64,000 nt of DNA from Paracoccaceae bacterium (GTDB lineage Bacteria; Pseudomonadota; Alphaproteobacteria; Rhodobacterales; Rhodobacteraceae): positions 45,070 to 109,069 of the forward strand of contig JANSXS010000006.1 in the NCBI GenBank assembly GCA_024742835.1, in the 5' to 3' direction. The first letter of the stretch is position 1; every line of letters begins with the position of its first letter. Of the stretch, positions 1-8,893 are shown one piece after another. The notes below the pieces were generated by a model, which was not told where the DNA came from, made no database searches, and saw only the letters and a program-made list of their open reading frames with translations. Position numbers and translations under genes: made by a program.

Positions 1-282
1 TGGTTCGGGCCGCTCTCCGCCCGCATCGACGATTCGCATCGTCCGCAAAGGCGCCGCGTGTGGATCCAGCCGCGCCCAGATGCCCGCCGCCTCCAGCATG
101 GCCTGCGCCGGTTGCAAGATCGCCGTCGTGCGCAGATCAGAGCCGTCGGCGTCCCGTTCGGTCACGGGCGGCGTCGGGTCCACGCAAACCACGCTGAACC
201 CGGCCTGACCGAACAGCGCCGCTGCCGACAGGCCGGCAACGCCCCCACCGGCAATCACGATATCGCAGTCGAACCGGGTCAT
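1..282 (-). CDS. UbiH/UbiF/COQ6-type FAD-dependent hydroxylase, N-terminal part (runs off window)
   Basis: The reading frame starts with ATG at 282 and stays open to the window edge, giving 94 residues. The product begins MTRFDCDIVIAGGGVAGLSA, a Rossmann FAD-binding GxGxxG fold, followed by the SDLRTTAILQPAQAMLEAAGIW stretch (residues about 50-69) that is typical of aromatic-ring hydroxylases of ubiquinone synthesis (UbiH, UbiF, COQ6). Family members use FAD and NAD(P)H to add a hydroxyl to a polyprenylated ring at the inner membrane. The substrate-binding and C-terminal parts lie outside the window, so which ring position it modifies cannot be told. Confidence 0.75.
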   Translation of the reverse strand, partial: MTRFDCDIVIAGGGVAGLSAAALFGQAGFSVVCVDPTPPVTERDADGSDLRTTAILQPAQAMLEAAGIWARLDPHAAPLRTMRIVDAGGERPEP

Positions 283-304
283 GTGTCTGCTATCCGATCG
301 TTTT

Positions 305-496
305 TCAGCCGCGCGAAATCCATATCAGCATACCCATCAGGACCGGCACCATGACCACCGCCGGGATATAAAGCCCGGGCACGCCCCAGATCACGATGCT
401 GCCGCCCCAGGCGGCCAAGGCAAGGATGACGACAAGCAATATATGCATCGCCTGCTTTGCTTCGATTTTTCGTTCTTCTTCCGTTTGCGGTGCCAT
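305..496 (-). CDS. small two-helix membrane protein, unknown function
   Basis: A 63-residue protein with a short acidic/basic N-terminus (MAPQTEEERKIEAKQ) followed by two hydrophobic segments at about residues 17-37 and 40-60, ending in RG. It lies 22 bases upstream of the UbiH-like gene on the same strand, so the two are probably cotranscribed. Nothing in the sequence shows a catalytic function. It is likely a small inner-membrane protein of the kind often left as hypothetical in Rhodobacteraceae. Confidence 0.6.
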   Translation of the reverse strand: MAPQTEEERKIEAKQAMHILLVVILALAAWGGSIVIWGVPGLYIPAVVMVPVLMGMLIWISRG

Positions 497-576
497 TTCG
501 AGCCCTCGTTGTCTTTTGCGGTGCCCTTAGACACGTCATCCGCAGCGGCGGCAAAGCTGCAATTCGCCGCAGCCTG

Positions 577-1221
577 TCAAACAAGGCGCGACAGAAATTC
601 GGTCAGGTCAGACGTGTGATGGTGGATATGGTCGGCGGCAAAGGCATCGGGCGCAACATGGACCGTGCGCATCCCCATCTCGTGCGGTGCGGCAAGGTTG
701 CGCGGCTCGTCCTCGAACATCGCCGCATGCTGTGGGGTCACACCACTTTGGCGAAAGATGCTGTCAAAGGCGGCGCGCTCCGGCTTGGGACGGTAGCCCG
801 CGTTCTCGACACCGTAAAGCGCATCGAACACCCCCGACAGCCCGCGCCGGTCCACCACGCGCGCGGCGTAGCTGGCGGTTCCGTTGGTATAGACGATCTT
901 GCGCCCCGGCAGCGCCCGGATGCGCGCTGCCAGATCGGCATCCGGGTCAAGATGATCCAGCGAGATGTCATGCACGATTTCCAGAAACGGGCCGGGATCA
1001 AGATCATGCTCGGCCATCAGCCCCGCAAGCGTCGTGCCGTGCTGCTGCCAGTAGCGGTCACGCAGGGTGCCCGCCTTGGCGCGGTCAATGCGCAACATGT
1101 TCATCACGAAAAGCGTCATGCGCGCGTCGACCTGATCGAACAGCCGCGCCGCGGGCGGATAAAGCGTGTTGTCCAGATCGAACACCCAATCCGTCACATG
1201 GGCGAAATGCTGTTTGGGCAT
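577..1221 (-). CDS. HAD-family hydrolase, pyrimidine 5'-nucleotidase type
   Basis: 214 residues, starting MPKQHFAHV at 1221. A longer in-frame start at 1266 is possible, but 1221 has AAAGGA about 11 bases upstream. HAD motif I is WVFDLDNTLYPP (nucleophile and acid/base Asp near residues 14 and 16). Motif II lies around IVYTNGT and motif III/IV around FEDEPRNL. The DLDNTLYP signature is that of the pyrimidine 5'-nucleotidase / SDT1-like subgroup, which dephosphorylates nucleoside monophosphates or related phosphates in the cytoplasm. The true substrate is not predictable. It is divergent from the GntR-type regulator. Confidence 0.85.
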   Translation of the reverse strand: MPKQHFAHVTDWVFDLDNTLYPPAARLFDQVDARMTLFVMNMLRIDRAKAGTLRDRYWQQHGTTLAGLMAEHDLDPGPFLEIVHDISLDHLDPDADLAARIRALPGRKIVYTNGTASYAARVVDRRGLSGVFDALYGVENAGYRPKPERAAFDSIFRQSGVTPQHAAMFEDEPRNLAAPHEMGMRTVHVAPDAFAADHIHHHTSDLTEFLSRLV

Positions 1222-1276
1222 CGTTTGTCTGGTCCTTTTCCACGTGCACCGCGACACCCTGTACAAAGGTCTGGGC

Positions 1277-1306
1277 TTGAACCTTCCTGTTCAGGCTGGA
1301 TACTGT
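1277..1306 (+). promoter_or_regulatory. possible sigma70 promoter of the GntR-family gene
   Basis: TTGAAC at 1277-1282 and TACTGT at 1301-1306 are separated by 18 bases and sit 36 bases before the ATG at 1342. The match is fair at -35 and weaker at -10. No operator palindrome was obvious. Confidence 0.35.
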
Positions 1307-1341
1307 CGCGCATCTTGCAGGTTGTAACGACAGGGAACCCG

Positions 1342-1992
1342 ATGACCATAGCCGCGCCACAAAAAGACGCCTATACGCTTATTCTTGAGGCGATCGACAT
1401 GGGCACCTACAAGCCCGGCGACCGTTTGGTCGAAAGCGATCTGGCCGAACGCTTTGGCGTGTCGCGCACACCGATCCGCGAGGCGCTTCAGCGGCTGGAA
1501 ACCCAATCGCTTTTGACGCGCGACGGGCGCAGCCTGATCGTGGCCTCGCTGGATCACAACCAGCTGGCGGAACTTTACGTGGTGCGCGCAGAGCTTGAAG
1601 GGCTTGCCGCCAATCTTGCCGCCCGCCACGCCACCGAAGAAGAGGTCCGCGTGCTGCGCGACATGGTCGAAAGCGATCACACGCTCAAGGCCGACCCCAC
1701 CGCGATGGCCCGCGCCAACCGGCGCTTTCACAAACAGATTCACCTGGCCTCGCATAACAGATTTCTGGTGCAGCAGCTTGATCTGGTGCATCGCTCGATG
1801 GCGCTGATGGCCACCACGTCGCTCGCCGCCGATGGTCGGCCCGAGGATGCGCTTGCCGAACATGACGCGATTGTCACCGCCATCGAGAACCGCGATGCCG
1901 ACGCCGCCGGGGAGGCACTGCGCGCGCATATCTCGAAGGCGTTCGTGACCCGGCTGAAGCTCGATTCAGGTGAGCTTGGCAGCGTTGTCTGA
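1342..1992 (+). CDS. GntR-family transcriptional regulator, FCD (FadR) subfamily
   Basis: 216 residues from ATG 1342, preceded by AGGGAA at a good distance. Residues about 12-75 form a winged helix-turn-helix (YKPGDRLVESDLAERFGVSR, then TPIREALQRLETQSLL). Residues about 85-205 form the all-helical FCD ligand domain with the metal/ligand His and Asp pattern (RRFHKQIHLASHNR, ALAEHDAIVTAI). FCD regulators bind small carboxylates and usually repress nearby catabolic genes. No obvious target operon is adjacent. Its 3' end overlaps the convergent glycosyltransferase gene by 27 bases. The reading frame extends far upstream, but only this start gives the canonical domain. Confidence 0.9.
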   Translation: MTIAAPQKDAYTLILEAIDMGTYKPGDRLVESDLAERFGVSRTPIREALQRLETQSLLTRDGRSLIVASLDHNQLAELYVVRAELEGLAANLAARHATEEEVRVLRDMVESDHTLKADPTAMARANRRFHKQIHLASHNRFLVQQLDLVHRSMALMATTSLAADGRPEDALAEHDAIVTAIENRDADAAGEALRAHISKAFVTRLKLDSGELGSVV

Positions 1993-3900
1993 CCTGGCCA
2001 CACTACCGGAGGCGTCGCGCCGGGGCGGCGGCGGTGCCACCGACAGTGACAAGCCGTGGCACGTCTTGTCCCAGAAAAACGGCTTGGCGATCAATTCGTA
2101 AACCGCCTTGTAGGCGGCGATGGTCCCAAGCGGCCAGTAAAGCGGCATGGTCGCCACCCAGGGCAAAAGATGGCGGTGACCCCGGCCTGTCACGGCACTG
2201 GCATGGATTGTCAGGCTGATCGCCTCTACCGCCAGGAAAAGCGCCGTCGCCCCGACCAGCACGGGACGCGCGATCACCGGGTCAAGCGGATGCGGCAGCC
2301 CGAACAGCACCAGCCAGAACGACCACAACAGCGGTGCCAGCAAAACCTGGCTCAGTGCACTCAGAAAATGCGCCTGAAATCCCCAGAACCGCCAGGGGCC
2401 CAATTGCCGGTGCAGGACGCGCGGCGCGCGCATATGCACCAGATAGGTCGTCATATACCCCTTGAGCCAGCGCGAGCGTTGCTTGACCCAGGCCCAGGGG
2501 CGGCAATTGGCCTCTTCATGGGTGGTCGTCGCGACCATGTCCGTCCTGTATCCGTGCCGCGCCAGACGAAAGCCCAGATCGGCATCCTCGGTCACGTTAT
2601 GCGCGTCCCATCCGCCCAGTTCCTCCAGCACGGCGCGCCGGAAATAAAGTGTGGTGCCCCCGAGCGGAATGGCCAGCCCCAACCGCGTCATGCCGGGCAG
2701 CATCATGCGGAACCATGCCGCGTATTCGATGGTGAAACACCGCGCCAGCCAGTTTTGCCGTGAATTGTAATAATCGAGCACGCCTTGCAGGCACACGACA
2801 TCCGGTGGTGCCGCCTGAAAGGCGCGCGCCACGCGCGTGATCTGGTCGGCCTCCGGCGCGTCCTCGGCATCGAAAATGCCCACGATCTCACCCTCGCAAA
2901 AATCCAGCGCGTAATTCATCGCACGCGGCTTGGTGCGGGGATGCCCATCCGGCACGACGACAGCGCGAATCCACGGCGGCAGGTCGATCTGTGCCAGCGT
3001 CTGCCGGGTCAGCGCGTCTTCCTCTTCCAGCACCAGCACGACATCCAACAGGCATTTGGGATAGGTCAGTTGTGTCAGCCGGGCGATCAGCGCATGGGCA
3101 ATTTCAGTTTCGCGAAACAGCGGGACCAGAACCGACACGCGCGGCAGCGGTGGCTTCAGCCCCCTGCCGCCAGTGACCGGCGCCACAGGCCCGCGAACCA
3201 TCCGCGCGACATAGGCCAGGCATTTCAAACCCGCCGACACGAACAATGTCAGCGCCGCCCACCCGATCAGACAAGCCAGAAAAACCAGCGGCCAAAGAAG
3301 CGCAAAGGCAGCCACCAGCGCCAGCCCGCCGCAGATCAGCAAAAGCCTGCGACGCGGATGATCCCCCCAGCCACGGCAACTTTCAATATCAGGGACGCGC
3401 GCTTGGGCGGCGGCCGTCAGAGGGTCGCGATAAATCTCGGCCAGCCGGTCCAGCACCACGCCGCGATCGGCAACAAGCAAACGTGCCTGATCCAGCCCTG
3501 AAGGCAGATGCGCCCAAGCCGTGTCAAGCTCATCGGGGGCCCCCGCAACAATGGCCAGCACACCGTCACGATCACGGACCGGCAGGATCAGATGTTTGAT
3601 CAAAAGCTGTGGCGCGCAATCCAGCCTGACCGGGGAAAGCTGCGCCACCTGCACCCGCGACAAAAGGCGCGAGCGGTTCAGCCGCGCCTGCGCCGCCAGA
3701 ACGGTGTCGCGGTCGAGCATGTTCTCGGCCAGCAGGATGCGATCCATCGGCGCCTTGCAATGCGCTTTCATGATGCCGGCATGGGCCGCGGCCTCGGCAT
3801 CGAGCACCCCGCGCCGGATCAGGTCCAGTTCAAGCGCGCCGGCAGGCTCTGTCTTGGCGCGGCCCGGCGACCCGGCTAGGCGCAGTTCGGATATCCCCAT
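1966..3900 (-). CDS. membrane glycosyltransferase family 2 with GspE-like N-terminal domain
   Basis: 644 residues. Residues about 20-160 (ELDLIRRGVLDAEAA... LLIKHLILPVRDRDGVLAIVAGAP) look like the N-terminal domain of GspE/PilB-type proteins. Two transmembrane helices follow at about 186-225. The GT-A catalytic domain then begins at PRVSVLVPLFRE (about 250). It contains DAED (metal site), TEDADLG (catalytic base) and QRSRWLKGY, the Q-x-x-R-W motif of processive synthases, and more membrane helices follow it. This is the architecture of cellulose/chitin-synthase-like enzymes making a polysaccharide at the inner membrane. The polymer is unknown and no other polysaccharide gene is adjacent. It ends inside the convergent GntR gene. 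Confidence 0.85.
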   Translation of the reverse strand: MGISELRLAGSPGRAKTEPAGALELDLIRRGVLDAEAAAHAGIMKAHCKAPMDRILLAENMLDRDTVLAAQARLNRSRLLSRVQVAQLSPVRLDCAPQLLIKHLILPVRDRDGVLAIVAGAPDELDTAWAHLPSGLDQARLLVADRGVVLDRLAEIYRDPLTAAAQARVPDIESCRGWGDHPRRRLLLICGGLALVAAFALLWPLVFLACLIGWAALTLFVSAGLKCLAYVARMVRGPVAPVTGGRGLKPPLPRVSVLVPLFRETEIAHALIARLTQLTYPKCLLDVVLVLEEEDALTRQTLAQIDLPPWIRAVVVPDGHPRTKPRAMNYALDFCEGEIVGIFDAEDAPEADQITRVARAFQAAPPDVVCLQGVLDYYNSRQNWLARCFTIEYAAWFRMMLPGMTRLGLAIPLGGTTLYFRRAVLEELGGWDAHNVTEDADLGFRLARHGYRTDMVATTTHEEANCRPWAWVKQRSRWLKGYMTTYLVHMRAPRVLHRQLGPWRFWGFQAHFLSALSQVLLAPLLWSFWLVLFGLPHPLDPVIARPVLVGATALFLAVEAISLTIHASAVTGRGHRHLLPWVATMPLYWPLGTIAAYKAVYELIAKPFFWDKTCHGLSLSVAPPPPRRDASGSVARSDNAAKLT

Positions 3901-4006
3901 TGTCCGCTCCTTCGTCCCTCTGACGAAAGAATCTTGGAACCACAGAGTTAATAAGCGTTTAACAAGAGCTTAACAGATCGCGCGAAATGGACGAGGTTAC
4001 CGTGTT

Positions 4007-5155
4007 TCAGCGATCCATTGACGCAGCAAAGCGTTCAAAAAGGTAAAAGCTGTCTTGCGGCCCCGGACTTGCCTCCGGGTGATGCTGGACCGAAAACACC
4101 GGCTTGTCCGCAATACGGATGCCGCAATTCGAGCCGTCAAACAAAGACACATGGGTCTGCACGACACCCTTGGGCAGAGTTTGACTATCCACCGCGAAAC
4201 CGTGATTCATCGAGGTGATCTCGACCTTGCCGGTATCCAGATCCTTGACCGGATGGTTGGCCCCGTGATGCCCGTGATTCATCTTGATCGTCTTGCCGCC
4301 AAGCGCCAGCGCCAGCATCTGGTGCCCAAGGCAGATCCCGAAGACCGGCAGATCCCTTTCCAGCACGCCCCGGATCATCGGCACGGCATAAGCACCCGTC
4401 GCCGCCGGATCGCCCGGCCCGTTGGACAGGAACACACCATCGGGGTTTTGCGCCAGCACATCCTCGGCGGTGGCGCTCGCGGGCATCACCGTCACCTCGC
4501 ACCCGGCACTGGCAAGGCAGCGCAAGATGTTGCGCTTGGCACCGTAATCAATCGCCACGACCTTGTGCCGGGCCTCTGTCTGGCGGGCGTAGCCCTCGGG
4601 CCAGGCCCAACGCATCTCGTCCCAGCGGTAGGATTGCGCGCATGTCACCTTGCTGGCCAGATCCATGCCCTCCAGACCGGCGAAACCGCGCGCCGCCGCG
4701 ACCAGCTTTTCAATGTCGAAATTGCCCTCGGGATCATGGCAGAGCGCCACATGGGGCGCGCCCTGCTGGCGGATCGCGCGGGTCAGGCGGCGGGTATCAA
4801 CCCCGCCAATGGCCACGCGCCCGCGCCGCGCCAGCCACGCATCCAGCGTTTCCGCCGCGCGCCAGTTCGACGGCTCGGTCGGATCCCATTTGACGACCAT
4901 ACCTTCTGCCACCGGATCGGCGGTTTCGTCATCCTCGGGATTGACGCCCACATTGCCGATATGCGGGAAGGTGAATGTCACCACCTGCCCCGCATAGCTG
5001 GGGTCTGTCATGATCTCCTGATATCCGGTCATCGCGGTGTTGAAGCACAGCTCGGCAGACACGGTGCCAGCCGCGCCGAAGCCGCGCCCGTAAAAGACAG
5101 AGCCGTCGGCAAGAGCAAGACAGGCGGTCGGGCGGTTTGCGGAGGATAAGGACAT
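4007..5155 (-). CDS. carA: carbamoyl-phosphate synthase small (glutaminase) subunit
   Basis: 382 residues, the usual CarA length. The N-terminal CPSase small domain (CLALADGSVFYGRGFGA; FNTAMTGYQEIMTDPSYAGQ) is followed by a class I glutamine amidotransferase domain. Its catalytic Cys is in GICLGHQMLALALGG and the His/Glu pair is in VQHHPEASPGP. It releases ammonia from glutamine and passes it to CarB to make carbamoyl phosphate for arginine and pyrimidine synthesis. carB is not in this window. It is divergent from yqeY with a 206-base gap. Confidence 0.97.
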   Translation of the reverse strand: MSLSSANRPTACLALADGSVFYGRGFGAAGTVSAELCFNTAMTGYQEIMTDPSYAGQVVTFTFPHIGNVGVNPEDDETADPVAEGMVVKWDPTEPSNWRAAETLDAWLARRGRVAIGGVDTRRLTRAIRQQGAPHVALCHDPEGNFDIEKLVAAARGFAGLEGMDLASKVTCAQSYRWDEMRWAWPEGYARQTEARHKVVAIDYGAKRNILRCLASAGCEVTVMPASATAEDVLAQNPDGVFLSNGPGDPAATGAYAVPMIRGVLERDLPVFGICLGHQMLALALGGKTIKMNHGHHGANHPVKDLDTGKVEITSMNHGFAVDSQTLPKGVVQTHVSLFDGSNCGIRIADKPVFSVQHHPEASPGPQDSFYLFERFAASMDR

Positions 5156-5361
5156 CGCGGGATACTCCGGGATCAGGGGATGCGGCGGCTTTGGCGGTAC
5201 CTATGCGCGCCCCGCTTTGGGGTCAAGACATCGCAGGATCGCAGTGCGCGATCGAAGCACTGTAAAACAAGGCAGGTGGCGAGGTGCAGCGCGGCATTGC
5301 GCCTTCAGGGCTCATGCGATACCTTGACCGACTTGTGACATAGCATGGGGATGCACCACAT

Positions 5362-5829
5362 ATGGGATTGCGCGACCGCGTGAACAGCGCCTTGAAACAG
5401 GCCATGAAGGACAAGGATACAACTCGCCTTGGCACCTTGCGCCTTGTGAACGCCGCGATCAAGGATCAGGACATCGCCCGGCGCGGCGGTGACTCCGACA
5501 CCGGCGTCGGCGACGAGGATATTCTTGCGATTCTGGGCAAGATGACAAAGCAGCGACAGGAAAGCGCCCGCGCCTACGAAGAGGGTGGGCGTCTGGATCT
5601 GGCAGAACGGGAACGCGCCGAGATTTCGGTGATCGAGGACTTCTTGCCCCGTCAGCTGAACGACAAGGAAATCGACAAGGCCATCGATTCGGCCATCGCC
5701 GAGACGGGCGCGTCGTCGATCCGCGATATGGGCAAGATCATGGGCAATCTGAAGTCGCGCTACACCGGGCAGATGGATTTCGGCGCTGTTGGTGCGCGTG
5801 TCAAGGATCGGCTTGGCGCGGCGGGCTGA
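5362..5829 (+). CDS. GatB/YqeY domain protein
   Basis: 155 residues starting MGLRDRVNSALKQAMKDKD. The whole protein matches the YqeY fold, related to the tail domain of the amidotransferase subunit GatB: helical bundle motifs TLRLVNAAIKDQDIARR and SARAYEEGGRLDLAERERAEISVIEDFLPRQL, then the C-terminal SIRDMGKIMGNLKSRYTGQMD. The role is thought to involve tRNA or amidotransferase interaction but is not firmly established. It is a single gene between two minus-strand genes. Confidence 0.92.
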   Translation: MGLRDRVNSALKQAMKDKDTTRLGTLRLVNAAIKDQDIARRGGDSDTGVGDEDILAILGKMTKQRQESARAYEEGGRLDLAERERAEISVIEDFLPRQLNDKEIDKAIDSAIAETGASSIRDMGKIMGNLKSRYTGQMDFGAVGARVKDRLGAAG

Positions 5830-5857
5830 TCACCGGACCCCAAGATCCGGCGCAGGC

Positions 5858-6388
5858 TTAATGCGGTGCGGGCGGCTGATCCGCAACGGGGGCGGCCGCA
5901 GTCTTTAGCGCGTCGGCAATCTCACCATACAAGGCCTTGCGTTCATCCTCTGACAGGAACGCGCCGATCTCGACCTCGCGACCATGACCGCGCAACGTAA
6001 CGTAATGCGGCACCGGGCCGCCAGTCGGATGCATATGCACCTGCGCCCAATAGGATTGGCAATCCCATTCCTGTTCACCCCGCCCGCGCGGATTGACCCG
6101 GCGCAGATGAACCTGTTCGGAATCTATCGTCAGTTCCTCACCCATTGCCGCATCCGAATAGGACTTCTCCAGCGCGAACCAGACACCCCCGACGGCAAGC
6201 ATCAGGAACGGCAAAAGCCCCCAAAGCGTCACAGTGCCCAACAAAGGATATAGCGGAAGGGTCAGCATCGCGCAGGTGATGAGGATGAACATGGCAAAAC
6301 CGCGCCTTGGCAAAGACCTGTGCGGCCAGAGCCTGAGATGGCGGGTTGCACCAGCGGGATCAGAAGAGGCGTTCCATTCATACGGCAT
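5858..6388 (-). CDS. DUF2244 integral membrane protein
   Basis: 176 residues. It starts MPYEWNASSDPAGATRHLRLWPHRSLPRRGFAMF (first 34 residues), with two transmembrane helices at about 33-50 and 57-76, then a soluble domain with LRRVNPRGRGEQEWDCQSYWAQV and GREVEIGAFLSEDERKALY. This is the DUF2244 family, widespread in Alphaproteobacteria and often near respiratory or cytochrome genes. The function is unknown. No partner gene is adjacent here. Confidence 0.85.
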   Translation of the reverse strand: MPYEWNASSDPAGATRHLRLWPHRSLPRRGFAMFILITCAMLTLPLYPLLGTVTLWGLLPFLMLAVGGVWFALEKSYSDAAMGEELTIDSEQVHLRRVNPRGRGEQEWDCQSYWAQVHMHPTGGPVPHYVTLRGHGREVEIGAFLSEDERKALYGEIADALKTAAAPVADQPPAPH

Positions 6389-6544
6389 GTGCGCAAGTTA
6401 ACGCGTAATTCCGCAAGGAAAAGAGCGGCAATCCGCGCAGGCGCAAAAAATCCACAACACGGAGCATCGCGGCGAACCTGACAGCGCCCCGCGCCACACA
6501 ATCGGATGGTTCCGGTTTTTCGCGGAACGCATTAGACAGACGGC

Positions 6545-7549
6545 ATGGACACCCGAGCCTTCATCCCGCGTGGCGCCGCCAGCCTGAGCGTGGCCTATGA
6601 TGGCCCGCCGCGCGATTATCATTTCCTGCTGCTGCCCCGGCTGACGCTTTTGGCGTTCACCTCGGCGCTGGAACCATTGCGCGTGGCCAATCAAGTGTCT
6701 GGCAAGGCGCTTTACCGTTGGTTCGTCATGACGGACGACGGCTTGCCCGTGCAATGTTCCTGCGGTGTGACCATCACGCCCGACACGCCGATGGCGGATT
6801 TGCAACCGGGTGCGCAGGCGTTTGTCTGTGCCGGGGTCTCGCCGGGGGAAACCACGCATCCGCGCGTCCTGAACTGGATCGGACGGCAGCGCGCCCACGG
6901 GGTGCGTATCGGCGGGATCTGCACCGGGGCCTTCGCGCTGGCGCGGGCGGGGCTTCTGGGGGAGCGCCGGTTCACCCTGCACTGGGAAAATCAGCCCGCC
7001 TTTCGCGAACTCTTTCCCGACATGGAACCGACGGGTCAGTTATATGAAAAGGACGACGGGCTTTACACCTGTGGGGGCGGATCCGCCGCAACGGACATGA
7101 TGCTTGACGTGATCGAACAGGATCACGGCACGGCGCTGGCGCTGATCGTGTCGGACATGTGCCTGCACCGCCGCGCGGGCGTGGACAACATGGCCCAGCG
7201 CCCGGTCTATGCCGCCGCTCTTGGCTCGCATAATCCCGGACTGATCGCGGCGACCGAGATCATGAGCCGACATATCGAGGATCCACTGGCGATTTCCACC
7301 ATCGCCGGGGCGGTCGGCCTGTCGCGCCGCCAGCTTGAACGGCATTTCCAGCGCTACCTGTCGATGACGCCGGCGCAATATTATCTGGATCTGCGGCTGG
7401 GGCGCGCCCATGCCCTGCTGGCCGATACCGCGCTGTCGGTTGCAGAGATCGCCGCCGCGACGGGCTTTGCCTCGGCCTCGCAACTGTCAGGGCATTTTCG
7501 CAAGCGTCACGGGGCGTCGCCCTCTGCCTATCGGCGCAAACGGCTTTAA
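6545..7549 (+). CDS. GlxA-type AraC-family regulator with DJ-1/PfpI domain
   Basis: 334 residues. The N-terminal half is a DJ-1/PfpI-like class I amidotransferase fold (YHFLLLPRLTLLAFTSALEPLRVANQ; GGICTGAFALARAGLL with the nucleophile-elbow Cys). The C-terminal 100 residues are an AraC double helix-turn-helix (IEDPLAISTIAGAVGLSRRQ to ASASQLSGHFRKRHGASPSAY). Members such as CdhR, GbdR and ArgR control carnitine, glycine betaine or arginine catabolism, and the ligand here is unknown. The stop codon overlaps that of the convergent pseudouridine synthase gene. Confidence 0.92.
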   Translation: MDTRAFIPRGAASLSVAYDGPPRDYHFLLLPRLTLLAFTSALEPLRVANQVSGKALYRWFVMTDDGLPVQCSCGVTITPDTPMADLQPGAQAFVCAGVSPGETTHPRVLNWIGRQRAHGVRIGGICTGAFALARAGLLGERRFTLHWENQPAFRELFPDMEPTGQLYEKDDGLYTCGGGSAATDMMLDVIEQDHGTALALIVSDMCLHRRAGVDNMAQRPVYAAALGSHNPGLIAATEIMSRHIEDPLAISTIAGAVGLSRRQLERHFQRYLSMTPAQYYLDLRLGRAHALLADTALSVAEIAAATGFASASQLSGHFRKRHGASPSAYRRKRL

Positions 7550-8388
7550 CCGTCGCGGCGGCGGCGTTTGACCTTTGGCGGACCGGACTTGCCGGGTTTT
7601 GCCAGCGCCTTTTGCGCCTCGTTGCCCGGCGTGTCGGCCAGCCCCAACTGATCGCGCAACACGCGGGGGCGAATCTCTTCGACCTCGCCGCGCTTGAGCT
7701 GGCCCAGCTGGAATGGCCCGTAAGACACCCGGATCAACCGGTTGACGGAAAGGCCCACCGCCTCCATCGCGCGGCGGATCTCGCGGTTCTTGCCCTCGCG
7801 GATCGCGATCGTGACCCAGGCGTTCGCCCCCTGTTGACGGTCCAGCGCGACCTGCATGGGCTGAAAGCGTTCGCCATCCAGATCAAGCCCCTTGCGCAGC
7901 GGCTCGAACGTGGCGTCTTGGGGGCGGCCATTGACTCGCACCCGGTACTTGCGCACCCAGCCCGTCTCGGGCAGTTCCAGCTTGCGCTTGACGCCGCCAT
8001 CATTGGTCAAAAGCAACAGACCCTCGGAATTCAGGTCAAGCCGCCCCACGCTCATCACACGCGGCAGATCCTCTGGCAGCTCGTCAAAAATCGTGGTGCG
8101 GCCTTGCTCGTCTTTGGTGGTGGTCACAAGGCCGGTGGGCTTGTGATACAGCCAAAGGCGCGGCGGCTCGGGCGCGCCAAGCAGGCGGCCATCCACCTCG
8201 ACCCGGTCCTTGTCGGTGACGTTGAGCGCCGCGCGGTCGATACGCTGGCCGTTTACCTTGACACGACCGGCGGTGATCAGCCGCTCTGCCTCTCGGCGGC
8301 TGGCAATCCCGGCGCGGGCGATGACCTTGGCGATGCGGTCGCCTTGCGGCGTGTCCTGAGACGAGTCCTTTTTCATAACCCGCGCCAT
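7546..8388 (-). CDS. rRNA pseudouridine synthase, RsuA/RluB family
   Basis: 280 residues from ATG 8388 (MARVMKKDSSQ); starts at 8430 and 8376 are also in frame. An S4 RNA-binding domain (RIAKVIARAGIASRREAERL to VKVNGQRIDRAALNV) precedes the pseudouridine synthase domain. The active-site Asp is in SVGRLDLNSEGLLLLTNDG and the C-terminal motif is EGKNREIRRAMEAVG. It isomerises a uridine in ribosomal RNA, with RluB-like 23S activity the most likely. The C-terminus is basic (KSGPPKVKRRRRDG). It is divergent from tadA. Confidence 0.93.
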   Translation of the reverse strand: MARVMKKDSSQDTPQGDRIAKVIARAGIASRREAERLITAGRVKVNGQRIDRAALNVTDKDRVEVDGRLLGAPEPPRLWLYHKPTGLVTTTKDEQGRTTIFDELPEDLPRVMSVGRLDLNSEGLLLLTNDGGVKRKLELPETGWVRKYRVRVNGRPQDATFEPLRKGLDLDGERFQPMQVALDRQQGANAWVTIAIREGKNREIRRAMEAVGLSVNRLIRVSYGPFQLGQLKRGEVEEIRPRVLRDQLGLADTPGNEAQKALAKPGKSGPPKVKRRRRDG

Positions 8389-8438
8389 AGCCCATCCCCG
8401 GTCCTTGCGAAAGCGCGCATTGCAGGGCACGTAGGGGC

Positions 8439-8888
8439 ATGACGTTCAAAAGCCATATGGATCTTGCCCTGCACGAGGCGCGCGCGGCAGCGGCGCGCGG
8501 CGAGGTGCCGGTCGGTGCGGTGATGGCCGATGCATCCGGCCAGGTGGTGGCGCAGGCGGGCAACCGTACCCGTGAGCTGAACGACCCCACCGCCCACGCC
8601 GAAATACTGGTGATCCGCGCCGCCTGCGAAGCCGCGCAAAGCGACCGTTTGCCGGGCTACAGCCTGACCGTGACGCTGGAGCCCTGCGCGATGTGCGCCG
8701 CTGCCATCTCGGCGGCGCGGGTCGCGCGGCTTTACTACGGCGCGGCGGATCGGAAATCGGGCGGCGTGGCGCATGGGGCGCGGGTGTTCGTGCATCCGCA
8801 ATGCCATCACACGCCCGACATCTATGACGGGATCGCCGCGCCAGAGGCCGAGGCGCTGCTCAAGAGCTTTTTCGCCAACCGCAGGTAG
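8439..8888 (+). CDS. tadA: tRNA-specific adenosine-34 deaminase
   Basis: 149 residues. The zinc deaminase motifs are present: PTAHAEILVIRAAC (His ligand and proton-shuttling Glu) and LEPCAMCAAAI (PCxxC). RGEVPVGAVMAD and the C-terminal FFANRR are typical of TadA. It converts A34 of tRNA-Arg(ACG) to inosine in the cytoplasm and is essential in most bacteria. It is followed 5 bases later by the ceramidase-like gene, so the two may be cotranscribed. Confidence 0.95.
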   Translation: MTFKSHMDLALHEARAAAARGEVPVGAVMADASGQVVAQAGNRTRELNDPTAHAEILVIRAACEAAQSDRLPGYSLTVTLEPCAMCAAAISAARVARLYYGAADRKSGGVAHGARVFVHPQCHHTPDIYDGIAAPEAEALLKSFFANRR

Positions 8889-8893
8889 ACTGC

